Positions 36,520 through 45,425 of a stretch of DNA of 64,000 nt are shown here, piece by piece. This DNA comes from Alteromonas genovensis (GTDB taxonomy: Bacteria > Pseudomonadota > Gammaproteobacteria > Enterobacterales > Alteromonadaceae). The position numbers were made by a program, and so were the translations under genes. Position 1 is the stretch's first letter; every line of letters begins with the position of its first letter. The notes beneath the pieces are model-generated. The model did no database searches. It was not told the DNA's origin and worked only from the letters and a program-made list of their open reading frames with translations. Where the stretch lies: assembly GCF_010500895.1 (NCBI RefSeq), contig NZ_JAAAWO010000006.1:186001-250000 (forward strand). Direction: 5' to 3'.

Positions 36520-37419
36520 ATGTATAAGGACTTTTTTCACTTCAACGAAATGCCGTTTTCGCTTACGCCGAATACCGATTTTTTCTGTGCGTTAGCACCG
36601 CATAATGAAGCGCTAAAAGTTATCCTCACCGCGCTAAGTATGTCCGAAGGTTTTATAAAAGTGACTGGCGAGGTAGGGACGGGAAAAACGTTACTGTGCC
36701 GCAAACTTATCAATCATTTATCAGACCGATTTGTGGCGTGTTATTTGCCAAATCCGTACTTGTCTCCCGACGAATTGCGCATCGCTTTTGCCAAAGAGTT
36801 GGGAATTAAAACGGGCAAGACGAAAGAGCGGGTTAACCTGCACAACAATATTGAAGAAAAGCTATTGAGCCTAAAAGCCGAAGGGCGTCAGGCAATTCTT
36901 ATTATTGATGAAGCACAGGCGTTAAGCTGGGATTCGCTGGAAATACTGCGACTGTTTAGCAATTTAGAAACTGAGAAAAGCAAGCTGCTTCAAATCGTAC
37001 TCTTCGGACAGCCAGAATTAAATGACAATCTTGACAACCAAAGAGTGAGGCAGATTCGCCAAAGGATAACCTTTTCTTATTCGCTGCGAAAAATGACCCG
37101 CGCTGAGATAGACTATTACATTGGACACCGATTAGTGACAGCAGGCGGTGATGAAGGGCTGATCCCTCGGTATTTGCGCCCTTTCGTTGCGTTTACAAGC
37201 TCAGGTACCCCGAGATTAGTGAATATCGTATGTCATAAACTCCTTCTCTCTGTGTATGGAGAAGGAAAGAAGGCGGCAACATCTAAGCATTTGGTCAGCG
37301 CTATTTTGGACACAGAAGACTGCAGACGACGGGTACTGCCTCAAAAGCGTTTATTTTTTCTCTCTCTTGCGCTCGTTGCAGCGCTGGGCACTTGGCAAAT
37401 GACGCTAGGTGGCTTATGA
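36520..37419 (+). CDS. mshM: MSHA ATPase MshM, ExeA/GspA-like AAA protein
   Basis: 299 residues from ATG 36520, two bases after the mshL stop. The family opening MYKDFFHFNEMPFSLTPN is intact. Walker A is GEVGTGKT and Walker B is AILIIDEAQ, followed by the sensor region LLQIVLFGQPELNDNL. A C-terminal hydrophobic stretch (LFFLSLALVAALGTWQMTL) suggests membrane anchoring. Members of this family help insert or assemble secretins. It overlaps mshN by the ATGA at 37416. Confidence 0.92.
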   Translation: MYKDFFHFNEMPFSLTPNTDFFCALAPHNEALKVILTALSMSEGFIKVTGEVGTGKTLLCRKLINHLSDRFVACYLPNPYLSPDELRIAFAKELGIKTGKTKERVNLHNNIEEKLLSLKAEGRQAILIIDEAQALSWDSLEILRLFSNLETEKSKLLQIVLFGQPELNDNLDNQRVRQIRQRITFSYSLRKMTRAEIDYYIGHRLVTAGGDEGLIPRYLRPFVAFTSSGTPRLVNIVCHKLLLSVYGEGKKAATSKHLVSAILDTEDCRRRVLPQKRLFFLSLALVAALGTWQMTLGGL

Positions 37420-38675
37420 GTATTTTAAACAACACGTTGAAGTCCCTTGATGATAGAAACCAAGAAAGTGATTTTGGTTTACCGCCCACTGTGCAGCTTC
37501 GTAAGTCTTTTTCTATACGCAAAGTATTCGCGCTAATTGCAGTGCTAGTTTTGGTGGTGTGGTCGGCACTTTACTCTATAGGTGATAAGCCAGAGAGTTC
37601 GCAAAATTCAACGGCTTCCAAAGAGCCTTCTGTAAACGCATTTGAAACGCCTTCCAAAACCGCTTCTGAAGCTATTCCCAAAACGGCTTATGACACGTCC
37701 GATTCGTCGCCGAGTGAAGGCATGCAGAGCGTGCCTTTATCTGATAAGGACAGAGCACTGCTAGCTCAATCTACGCCGGTCGTTGAACAAGTGTTTGAAC
37801 AAGTGCCTGATCAGTTAGAACAAAGCGCTTTAGAAGAAAGCCAAGCAGGGCAGTCAGCCTTTGATGATGAGGCCGAATATAGAAAGGCCAGAGATACAGC
37901 GATTCAAGAAGAAAGGCTAAAAGAGGCCGCTACCCAAGCTAAGGGAAGTGTAAAAGACATTAAAACGGCCACTGCTGATAACAATGCGGATGATAAAGAC
38001 GCTGTTAATAATAATGTTGCTGATAGAAAGAGAACGACAACAAACAGCACGGTAGTAAGCAGCAAACCCGCAATAACACCTAAAACCCAGAAGCAGCAGA
38101 GTGCGGTTCATTTAGACGCCGGTTTAAACGCTTATCAATTTGGTATGTTTGAAGATGCCGAACAGAATTTTCTACTGGCTCTTCAGGTAGAGCCTAAAAA
38201 CCTTGAGGCCCGCAAGCAACTTGCCGCCTTATACTTCGGACAAAATAATATTCCAATGGCGCTGTCTGTTTTATCAAAGGGGGTGAGCATTGAGCCTCAA
38301 AACCTCATGTGGCGAGAGCTAATGGGTAAAATTCTTATCGCAAAAAGTCGCTTCGAAGAAGCGTTAAGCGTTATGCCTGAAGCATTTAACCAACAGGCGG
38401 TGAAAGAGCAGCGCAGCGACTATCTCATTATTATGGGTACTGCCGCTCAAGCAATCAATAAGCCAGAGGTTGCGATATCCGCATTCTCTGCCATGACGGC
38501 TTTACAGCCACAAAATGGGAAGTGGTGGCTGGCCTTAGGGGCTAATTACGACCAGCTAGGGCAAAACGGAGAGGCTATTAATGCATTTGAAGCCGCACTT
38601 GCCCAAGGGGGCGTTTCTCCTGCCTCTAAGCAGTATGTCATCGAAAGGTTGAATGCATTAAAGGAGGTACGTTAA
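37416..38675 (+). CDS. mshN: MSHA biogenesis protein MshN, TPR protein
   Basis: 419 residues from ATG 37416, which overlaps the mshM stop. MSILNNTLKSLDDRN is the usual MshN opening. A single TM helix (about 33-50: KVFALIAVLVLVVWSALYS) is followed by a long low-complexity acidic and Ser/Thr/Asn-rich linker (about 60-225), then C-terminal tetratricopeptide repeats starting HLDAGLNAYQFGMFEDAEQNFLLALQ. It probably scaffolds the assembly complex in the periplasm. It shares one base with the mshE start. Confidence 0.88.
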   Translation: MSILNNTLKSLDDRNQESDFGLPPTVQLRKSFSIRKVFALIAVLVLVVWSALYSIGDKPESSQNSTASKEPSVNAFETPSKTASEAIPKTAYDTSDSSPSEGMQSVPLSDKDRALLAQSTPVVEQVFEQVPDQLEQSALEESQAGQSAFDDEAEYRKARDTAIQEERLKEAATQAKGSVKDIKTATADNNADDKDAVNNNVADRKRTTTNSTVVSSKPAITPKTQKQQSAVHLDAGLNAYQFGMFEDAEQNFLLALQVEPKNLEARKQLAALYFGQNNIPMALSVLSKGVSIEPQNLMWRELMGKILIAKSRFEEALSVMPEAFNQQAVKEQRSDYLIIMGTAAQAINKPEVAISAFSAMTALQPQNGKWWLALGANYDQLGQNGEAINAFEAALAQGGVSPASKQYVIERLNALKEVR

Positions 38676-40387
38676 TGCAACCACGGTTAAAAATGCGATT
38701 AGGTGACTTACTTGTCCATGAAAATATCATCACAAGCGAGCAGCTTAACCAAGCCCTGTCAGCACAGCGAAGCACAGGGCGTAAACTGGGCGACACATTA
38801 ATCGAGCTCAATTTTATTAGCGAGCCACAGTTATTACGCTTCTTAGCACAGCAGCTAAATGTACCGTTTTTAGATATTTCCCACCGCAATATTACGCCGG
38901 AACATGCTCAGCTTTTACCGGAAACCTACGCTCGGCGGTATCGCGCGCTGGTAATTGAAGTAGACGATAAAACCGTACTGCTCGGTATGAGCGACCCTAC
39001 TGATCTAGGCGGGCTTGATCAGTTAATGCCCCTATTTGAGCCACGCACTGTTGAGCTGGCTATTGTGCAAGACAATCAGATTGTTGAGGCATTCGACTCG
39101 GTTTACCGTCGTACACGGGATATCGCTTCATTTGCAGAAAAGCTTCATGAGGAATACGAGGACGATGTTGAATTCGAGCTATCTGCGTTAGATGACAATA
39201 CGTCTGACGCTACGGTAGTTAAATTACTGCATTCTATTTTTGAAGATGCAGTACAGGTGCGAGCGTCAGATATCCACATAGAGCCTGATGAAAATATATT
39301 GCGCATTCGTCAGCGCGTAGATGGTGTGCTGCAAGAAAACACCTTAGATCAGGTGAAGATTGCGTCGGCGCTCGTTCTGCGTTTAAAGCTGATGTCAGGT
39401 TTAGATATCTCAGAGAAGCGTATACCTCAGGACGGCCGTTTTAATATTAAGGTAAAAGGTCACACCATAGATGTGAGACTCTCAACCATGCCGGTGAGCA
39501 ACGGCGAATCGGTAGTAATGCGGTTATTAGATCAATCCGCAGGGTTGCTTACCCTTGATCAAACCGGAATGCCCGACGCAATGGTACGCAAATTTCGCGC
39601 TGCCATTCATCGCCCACATGGGATGATTTTGGTCACAGGTCCAACGGGGTCCGGTAAAACGACCACATTGTACGGCGCCTTAAGCGAACTGAACAAACCT
39701 GATTTAAAGATTATTACTGTTGAAGACCCCATTGAATACAGGCTGCCTCGAATAAACCAAGTACAAACTAACGCCAAAATAGGGTTGGATTTTGCCTCTA
39801 TTTTACGGACTACGTTACGTCAAGACCCAGACGTTATCATGGTAGGTGAAATGCGTGACCAAGAAACCGTGGAGATAGGCTTGCGGGGCGCACTAACAGG
39901 CCACTTGGTATTAAGTACGCTACACACCAATGATGCAGTAACCAGCGCCATACGTCTTATCGATATGGGAGCGGCACCGTATTTAGTTGCTACTTCACTA
40001 CGAGGTATTGTGGCTCAGCGGTTAGTAAGGCGCATATGCGAAAACTGCAAAACTACCAGCGCCCCGAGTGTTCAAGAGCAAACATGGGTTCGGTTCTTAA
40101 TGCCCGAACTTGAAAACGCAACCTTTTACAAAGGTAGCGGGTGTAACACCTGTAATCATACCGGCTACAAAGGGCGAATTGGTGTATTTGAAATGCTGGA
40201 AATGAACGAAGATATGATGGAGTCCCTGCGAGAAAGTAACACCCAGGGCTTTGTTGATGCCACAAAAGCGAACAAAGATTTTACACCGCTTTCTCATATG
40301 GCGCTTGATTATGCCGCAGAGGGTAAAACGTCTCTTGATGAAGTGTTTAAAGTGGCGGAGTTCGTGCCAGAGGTCATTAATCACTGA
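38675..40387 (+). CDS. mshE: MSHA pilus extension ATPase MshE
   Basis: 570-residue GspE/PilB-type hexameric ATPase that drives pilus polymerisation. Two tandem MshEN c-di-GMP-binding motifs are readable near the N-terminus: RLGDLLVHENIITSEQL (from residue 8) and KLGDTLIELNFISEPQL (from 37), each with Asn at the usual second glycine. So c-di-GMP control, known for Vibrio MshE, is likely. Walker A GPTGSGKT is at about 322-329, with DPIEYRLPRINQVQTN, VGEMRDQETVEIGLRGALTGHLVLSTLHTND and the tetracysteine CENC...CNTC zinc site. Confidence 0.96.
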   Translation: MQPRLKMRLGDLLVHENIITSEQLNQALSAQRSTGRKLGDTLIELNFISEPQLLRFLAQQLNVPFLDISHRNITPEHAQLLPETYARRYRALVIEVDDKTVLLGMSDPTDLGGLDQLMPLFEPRTVELAIVQDNQIVEAFDSVYRRTRDIASFAEKLHEEYEDDVEFELSALDDNTSDATVVKLLHSIFEDAVQVRASDIHIEPDENILRIRQRVDGVLQENTLDQVKIASALVLRLKLMSGLDISEKRIPQDGRFNIKVKGHTIDVRLSTMPVSNGESVVMRLLDQSAGLLTLDQTGMPDAMVRKFRAAIHRPHGMILVTGPTGSGKTTTLYGALSELNKPDLKIITVEDPIEYRLPRINQVQTNAKIGLDFASILRTTLRQDPDVIMVGEMRDQETVEIGLRGALTGHLVLSTLHTNDAVTSAIRLIDMGAAPYLVATSLRGIVAQRLVRRICENCKTTSAPSVQEQTWVRFLMPELENATFYKGSGCNTCNHTGYKGRIGVFEMLEMNEDMMESLRESNTQGFVDATKANKDFTPLSHMALDYAAEGKTSLDEVFKVAEFVPEVINH

Positions 40388-41619
40388 TGCCACAGTTTGA
40401 ATATGCTGGTAAATCTGCACAAGGTGAACCTATAAAAGGTTTTATTGAAGCTGCCTCTCAACAAGGTGCAGCGCAGGCATTGCTGTCGAAAAAAATTGTG
40501 CCATTAACGATACAAGAATCGAAAAAACAGTCATCCAGCTCAGGGCTTAATGTTGATGTAAGTGCGTGGTTTGAGTCTAAGGTTGGCATTGATGAGATGA
40601 TCATATTCTCTCGTCAAATGTACTCTTTATTAAAAGCGGGTATCCCTATTATTCGAGCCATTAGAGGGTTATCTGAAAACGCATCGCACAAGCGTTTTCA
40701 AGCAGTATTAAAAGATATTGCGGAGCAGCTTGAGCAAGGAAGAAGTCTGTCATCGGCTATGTCTAAATATGAAAATATCTTTTCCAGACTGTCTATTTCT
40801 GTTGTGGTAGTCGGGGAAAATACGGGTAAGTTAGACGATGTGTTTCTGCAGTTGGCCCTTTACTTTGAAAGAGAGCAGGAAACACGCAAGCGTATAAAAT
40901 CAGCTCTGCGGTATCCCACCTTTGTGATTATCGCGTTGGTTATCGCCATGTTTATACTTAACCTTTTTGTAGTACCTGTTTTTACCCAAATGTTCGCAAG
41001 GTTCAATACTGAGCTGCCGTTGATGACGCGAATACTAATTGGTACTTCAGATTTATTTGTTAACTACTGGTGGGTGATGCTGGTGGCCCTTGTTGGTGGA
41101 ATAATTGTGGTGAAACAGTACCTTGATTCGACTAATGGACGGTTGAAATGGGACAAATTTAAACTAAAGTTGCCTATTGTTGGTGGCATTATTGAGCGAT
41201 CATTGTTGTCACGTTATAGCAGAAGTTTTTCAATGATTCTGCGTGCAGGTGTACCGCTAACCTCCGGTTTGTCGTTAACTGCGGATGCTGTTGATAATGC
41301 TTATATGCGTACCCGTATTATTGAAATGCGAAAAGGCATCGAGAAAGGCGAGAGTTTACTGCGGGTTTCTAAATCGAGTGAGCTGTTTTCAAATTTAGTA
41401 CTGCAGATGGTTGCAGTAGGTGAAGAAACCGGTCGTCTAGAGCCGCTCCTTGATGAAAGCGCAGACTATTACGAGCGTGAGGTAGATTTTGATTTAAAAA
41501 GCCTCACTGCAAAAATTGAACCTATACTTATAGGGTTCGTAGCGGTGATGGTGTTAGTGCTAGCGCTAGGTATCTTTACCCCAATGTGGGACATGATGTC
41601 AGCGGTAAAAGGCGGCTAA
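40387..41619 (+). CDS. mshG: MSHA platform protein MshG, PilC/GspF family
   Basis: 410-residue inner-membrane protein that forms the base for pilus assembly next to MshE. It has the duplicated GspF/PilC cytoplasmic domain, each copy with the FSRQMYSLLKAGIPI (first) and YSRSFSMILRAGVPL (second) helix. Three TM segments are seen at about 168-195, 220-240 and 377-400 (PILIGFVAVMVLVLALGIFTPMWDM). It shares one base with the mshE stop codon. Confidence 0.95.
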   Translation: MPQFEYAGKSAQGEPIKGFIEAASQQGAAQALLSKKIVPLTIQESKKQSSSSGLNVDVSAWFESKVGIDEMIIFSRQMYSLLKAGIPIIRAIRGLSENASHKRFQAVLKDIAEQLEQGRSLSSAMSKYENIFSRLSISVVVVGENTGKLDDVFLQLALYFEREQETRKRIKSALRYPTFVIIALVIAMFILNLFVVPVFTQMFARFNTELPLMTRILIGTSDLFVNYWWVMLVALVGGIIVVKQYLDSTNGRLKWDKFKLKLPIVGGIIERSLLSRYSRSFSMILRAGVPLTSGLSLTADAVDNAYMRTRIIEMRKGIEKGESLLRVSKSSELFSNLVLQMVAVGEETGRLEPLLDESADYYEREVDFDLKSLTAKIEPILIGFVAVMVLVLALGIFTPMWDMMSAVKGG

Positions 41620-41650
41620 CATGATTAATGCTCATGCGGTCAAACGGTAA

Positions 41651-42139
41651 GTGAAAGTGGCGCGAAGCGGGCTTTTTAACTTCATTACCATTGGTATTTT
41701 ATTAGTGCTGGTGACGATGACGTATGTCAACCACATGATGCCTGTTTTAGAAGAAGCTGAAACGGTAAAAAAAGAAGCGTTATTAGGTAATTTTCAGCGC
41801 ATTGCTATGCAAGCTAGAGCGCAGTGGATAAGAACAAAAAGCTCACCTGTTTCTATTTATGAAACCCAGGTGGGCCCCAGCGGCACGCTGTCACAAAATA
41901 AACACGCTGCAACGAGTATGGCCATGAATATAAATGGTTGGCCAGTGGGTTCAGCGAAAGGCAGCAGTAACCCGTGTGACTATTTACTTTCGCTAGCCGG
42001 GGATGAAGTTGGCAGTGAGATGCACAGTAAAACGCGTAAGCAAAATGGCTTCTTACTGTGTGAGTATTTTATCGATGAGCAACCGTGGTTTACCTATAGC
42101 GCTGAGAGTGGCGCAATGAGAAATCACTATTCATATTAA
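41651..42139 (+). CDS. mshF: MSHA biogenesis protein MshF
   Basis: 162 residues from GTG 41651; the ATG at 41621 leads at once to a stop, so GTG is the better choice. One N-terminal TM helix (FNFITIGILLVLVTMTYVNHMM) is followed by a helix and a small periplasmic domain with QW 58-59, MNINGWP 92-98, C109 and C137. It shares that pattern with the gene at 31638. MshF is a standard part of the locus between mshG and mshB, but its exact role is not known. Confidence 0.8.
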   Translation: MKVARSGLFNFITIGILLVLVTMTYVNHMMPVLEEAETVKKEALLGNFQRIAMQARAQWIRTKSSPVSIYETQVGPSGTLSQNKHAATSMAMNINGWPVGSAKGSSNPCDYLLSLAGDEVGSEMHSKTRKQNGFLLCEYFIDEQPWFTYSAESGAMRNHYSY

Positions 42140-42170
42140 TGTTGGCGGGTTACCGCGAAAAAAAGAGGGC

Positions 42171-42758
42171 GTGGCAGTGAAACAACAAGGTTTTACACTT
42201 ATTGAGTTGATCATTGTGGTCATTATTTTGGGGCTACTGGCGGCTACGGCATTACCTCGTTTTATTGATGTTACCGATGAAGCGCGAGAAGCCAGTGTTG
42301 AAGGCGTTGCCGGTGGCTTTGCTGCCGCTGTAGGGCTAGTACGCGCGCAGTGGGAAGTGGAAGGTAGACCAAATGGCAATAACGGCAGTGCCAACGGAAC
42401 AGCTATCACTTATGACCAAACCCCAGTGGGCGTTGATGGCACAGTGGGCTACCCAACGGGCAGTGCCGCGGGCAATACGCTGATAACGTCGGTAGACGTT
42501 AACCAGTGTAAAAACGTGTTCGACTTAATACTTCAGTCTGCACCTACCAATACCACATCAACTAATGATGCTGTTATTGCAGATTTTAGGTATGCAGTGC
42601 GTATCGATGGCTCAGGCGCAAATACGATATGTAACTATTATTTGGTGCAGTCTATGGGGCTACCCAATAACTCTGCGCCAGCTGACGGTGTACCAGATGG
42701 TACAACAAACGATGGATTTACTTACAACCCGGCCACTGGTCAGGTAACTGTTTTTTAA
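42171..42758 (+). CDS. mshB: MSHA minor prepilin MshB
   Basis: 195-residue type IV prepilin. A short leader, KQQG, is followed by the cleavage and hydrophobic spine FTLIELIIVVIILGLLAATALPRF with Glu5 of the mature pilin. Start is GTG 42171 after AAGAGGGC, or GTG 42177. The C-terminal globular part has a cysteine pair (NQCKN and TICNY). It needs a prepilin peptidase that is not encoded in this window. It probably helps start or prime the fibre. Confidence 0.9.
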   Translation: MAVKQQGFTLIELIIVVIILGLLAATALPRFIDVTDEAREASVEGVAGGFAAAVGLVRAQWEVEGRPNGNNGSANGTAITYDQTPVGVDGTVGYPTGSAAGNTLITSVDVNQCKNVFDLILQSAPTNTTSTNDAVIADFRYAVRIDGSGANTICNYYLVQSMGLPNNSAPADGVPDGTTNDGFTYNPATGQVTVF

Positions 42759-42780
42759 ATAACGCATAGGACGTTAAATT

Positions 42781-43284
42781 ATGCAAAAAATATCAAAGCA
42801 ACAGGGTTTTACCCTAATCGAACTTATCATAGTGATTGTTTTACTTGGCATCCTTGCGGTTACCGCGGCGCCAAAGTTTTTAAACCTACAAGATGATGCC
42901 AGAGATGCAACATTAGAGGGCATAAGAGGTTCACTTGAAACTGCTGCGTCTGTCGTCAATGGCAAAGCATTGATACAAAATGTATCAGGCACAGCAGCTA
43001 CCCCCGCAACTGTAAACCTAGGTAACAGTGTCACTGTTACTGCTGTAAATGGTTATCCACAGGCGATAGTAGCGAACGTCAATGCGCTTATCGATTTTGA
43101 TGCAGGTGAGTTTGGTGTCGTTGCGTTAGCTTCTGGCACTGACGTACTGGTTTATTCAACGGGCTTCGGGGAATATAGTACTACGGCTCCAGATGCTGCA
43201 ACATCGGCATGTTCGGTTGTGTACTCAGATTCAACTGGCTCGGGGGTACGTCCAGTGATCACCGTTAACACGTGCGTTCAGTAA
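42781..43284 (+). CDS. mshA: MSHA major pilin MshA
   Basis: 167-residue prepilin with leader MQKISKQQG and spine FTLIELIIVIVLLGILAVTAAPKF, then DDARDATLEGIRGSLETAASVVNGKAL, the usual opening of MshA globular domains. A disulphide is likely between the Cys in TSACSVV and the final VNTCVQ. It forms the shaft of the mannose-sensitive haemagglutinin pilus used in surface attachment. Lies 22 bp after mshB and 1 bp before mshC. Confidence 0.92.
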   Translation: MQKISKQQGFTLIELIIVIVLLGILAVTAAPKFLNLQDDARDATLEGIRGSLETAASVVNGKALIQNVSGTAATPATVNLGNSVTVTAVNGYPQAIVANVNALIDFDAGEFGVVALASGTDVLVYSTGFGEYSTTAPDAATSACSVVYSDSTGSGVRPVITVNTCVQ

Positions 43285-43285
43285 T

Positions 43286-43744
43286 GTGAAAAAGTTAGGT
43301 TTTACACTTGTAGAACTTATCATAACCATACTGGTTATTGGGGTGCTGGCAGCTACTGTCGCGCCCCGATTTTTAGGCAACGACAGCGAAGAGGCTACCG
43401 CCCTTCGAGATAGAACGTTGCACGTAGTGCGCAACATTCAGCTACGCGCCATGCAAAATGTCAACGATACTAGCTGTGTTAAAATCACCCCATCTACGAT
43501 AGCGCCGCCCGCAGGGCATGACTGTAGTAATGCTGTTTCTACTGCATTTGATCGCGACCAAGTTGTTAATGCCCCTTCCGGTTTTTCATTTCAAACTGCT
43601 GATGAAAGTAACGCGGCTTTTACGCAAATTCAATTCGATAATATGGGAAAACCAAGCAATATTGCCTGTAATACCCCGTGTGAAATTCGCGTAAAGAATG
43701 TGGCGGTATGCCTACAGCAAGAGGGCGCGATATATGCGTGTTAA
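43286..43744 (+). CDS. mshC: MSHA prepilin MshC
   Basis: 152 residues; GTG start at 43286, one base after the mshA stop (the overlapping ATG is followed at once by TGA). Leader MKKLG and spine FTLVELIITILVIGVLAATVAPRF define a type IV prepilin. The globular domain has two candidate disulphides (SCVK/HDCSN and ACNTPC plus the C-terminal CLQQEGAIYAC). A minor pilin of the MSHA fibre. It overlaps mshD by 11 bp. Confidence 0.88.
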   Translation: MKKLGFTLVELIITILVIGVLAATVAPRFLGNDSEEATALRDRTLHVVRNIQLRAMQNVNDTSCVKITPSTIAPPAGHDCSNAVSTAFDRDQVVNAPSGFSFQTADESNAAFTQIQFDNMGKPSNIACNTPCEIRVKNVAVCLQQEGAIYAC

Positions 43745-44240
43745 CTCTTTAGTGGCAAGTCGCGGATTTACCCTTCTTGAGCTGATAATCGGTATTGTTG
43801 TTTTTTCAATTAGTCTTACCGTTGTACTCTCCCTTATTGCGCCGCAAGCAGCACAAACGGCTGAGCCTTTACGGCAAGTCAAAGCAGCAAAGCTAGGTCA
43901 GTCATTGTTAAATGATATTTTAAGTCGCTCCTTTGACGAAAACAGTGACAGAAGCCCGCCTTTTGAAACCTGTAACCAAAAAGGAAACTGTTCTACTACT
44001 CTAGGCCCTGAAGAAGCCAATGAGAGCGACTATGACGATGTAGATGATTACAACGGGTTTACACTTGCTGACGTTGGAGGCATTTATGCAAGCTACAGTG
44101 TGAGTGTAGTGGTTGAATATGACAGCGATTTGAGCGACAGCACGGCAAATGACGGTGAAACGTTTAAGCGCGTGGATGTTGCGGTAACCGCGCCCGATGG
44201 TCAAACCTATGGATTTAGTGCGTATAGGGGCAGCTACTAA
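43734..44240 (+). CDS. mshD: MSHA prepilin MshD
   Basis: 168 residues from ATG 43734 (GAGGGCG upstream), overlapping the end of mshC. Leader ends ASRG and is followed by FTLLELIIGIVVFSISLTVVLSLIAP, so it is a minor prepilin of the GspI/PilV type. A Cys pair, ETCNQKGNCS, lies in the middle, in an Asp/Glu-rich region that could bind calcium. It shares one base with mshO. Confidence 0.87.
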   Translation: MRVNSLVASRGFTLLELIIGIVVFSISLTVVLSLIAPQAAQTAEPLRQVKAAKLGQSLLNDILSRSFDENSDRSPPFETCNQKGNCSTTLGPEEANESDYDDVDDYNGFTLADVGGIYASYSVSVVVEYDSDLSDSTANDGETFKRVDVAVTAPDGQTYGFSAYRGSY

Positions 44241-44977
44241 TGAGCGGGCCTTCTTCTCAAAAAGGTTTCACCCTCATCGAGCTAATCCTAGTGATAACTA
44301 TTTTGGGCGTGATTAGCGCATCTATCGCTCAAGTTATTTCACTAAGTGCGCAAATATATGTTACCGGTGCCGAGCGCACAAGATTAGTCTCTGAGGCTAG
44401 GTTTATCATCCTTCGCCTCGAAAAGGAGCTGCGAAATATAGTGCCTAACTCGGTTTCCTACGACCCAACGCTTGGCTGTTTAACCTATTACCCAATAAAG
44501 CAAAGTGGCACTTATGTGGATGATGCGTTCGACAACCCCATGCACGTGGTGGTGTTTAACAGCACGCTTGCTGTAAACGACACGCTGGTGGTATATCCAA
44601 CTAACCCACAAAGTGTTACCGATAATGGCCGTACGATAGATGCTATCAACAGTTCCGCCGATGCCCCTACAAGCGTAAATCAACACGATATAACCCTTAA
44701 TACACCAGTAAATCAAACGTCACCGGGTAAGCGCTTTTTTGTACCTGAAGCTCAAGTTTCTGTGTGCAAAGCGACCACCACCGCCGGTGAAGCGTTAGTA
44801 AGAACCCAAAGCGGAACCAGTGGCCTTATTGCCACCAATGTGTCCCAATGGAGCGCGAATATTAGTACTGCAGGGTTACAGCAAAATGGCTTAATAGAGT
44901 TACAGTTAACCCTTCAGGCACGCGGCGACGAGCCCCTTTCAATATTGCACGAGATTCACTTTCCCAATGTTCCCTAG
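44240..44977 (+). CDS. mshO: MSHA prepilin MshO
   Basis: 245 residues; the leader MSGPSSQKG precedes FTLIELILVITILGVISASIAQ, marking a GspJ/PilW-type minor prepilin, larger than the shaft pilins. GAERTRLVSEARFIILRLEKELRNIVPNSV is typical of MshO. It overlaps mshP by 11 bp. It probably belongs to the tip-priming minor pilin complex with MshB, C, D and P. Confidence 0.87.
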   Translation: MSGPSSQKGFTLIELILVITILGVISASIAQVISLSAQIYVTGAERTRLVSEARFIILRLEKELRNIVPNSVSYDPTLGCLTYYPIKQSGTYVDDAFDNPMHVVVFNSTLAVNDTLVVYPTNPQSVTDNGRTIDAINSSADAPTSVNQHDITLNTPVNQTSPGKRFFVPEAQVSVCKATTTAGEALVRTQSGTSGLIATNVSQWSANISTAGLQQNGLIELQLTLQARGDEPLSILHEIHFPNVP

Positions 44978-45425
44978 CCGAAGCGTATTGGCGCAGCGTC
45001 AACCATTACCCCAAAAGCAGCGTGGCTCTACGATTGTAGTGGCGCTTGTTATAAGCATCGTGCTTTTAGGGTTGGGTATTGCACTTTCCAATCAGATTTC
45101 ATCTACCGTTCGCCAGCAGTCCATCGAATATTACGGTGCAAGAGCTTACCTAACGGCGCAAAGTGCGTTGGAGGTAGCTATATTCCGGGTTGTCAGCGGC
45201 GGCAATCCACAGTGCAGTGTGGTCACTACACCAGTGATATTTAGTACCACGAATATGCAAAACTGTTCGGTAAGCCTCTCTTGCGAGGTTGAGATTAATG
45301 TTGATGAGCCAGAGGTGGGCGGCGGTGCAATAAGAGTTTACTCTCTTGGCGCTCTTGCTGCTTGTAGTAGTGGTCAACTCAATACGTCCCGTGAGCTTTT
45401 AGTAGAAATAAGGCAAGAAGAATGA
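44967..45425 (+). CDS. mshP: MSHA minor pilin-like protein MshP
   Basis: 152 residues. A 19-residue basic N-terminus ends in KQRG, followed by STIVVALVISIVLLGLGIALSNQISS, a GspK/PilX-like spine without the usual Glu5. It then has the SIEYYGARAYLTAQSALEVAIFRV segment shared with PilX-type proteins. Cysteines in PQCSV, QNCSV and LSCEV may form disulphides. It overlaps mshQ by ATGA. Confidence 0.85.
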   Translation: MFPSRSVLAQRQPLPQKQRGSTIVVALVISIVLLGLGIALSNQISSTVRQQSIEYYGARAYLTAQSALEVAIFRVVSGGNPQCSVVTTPVIFSTTNMQNCSVSLSCEVEINVDEPEVGGGAIRVYSLGALAACSSGQLNTSRELLVEIRQEE

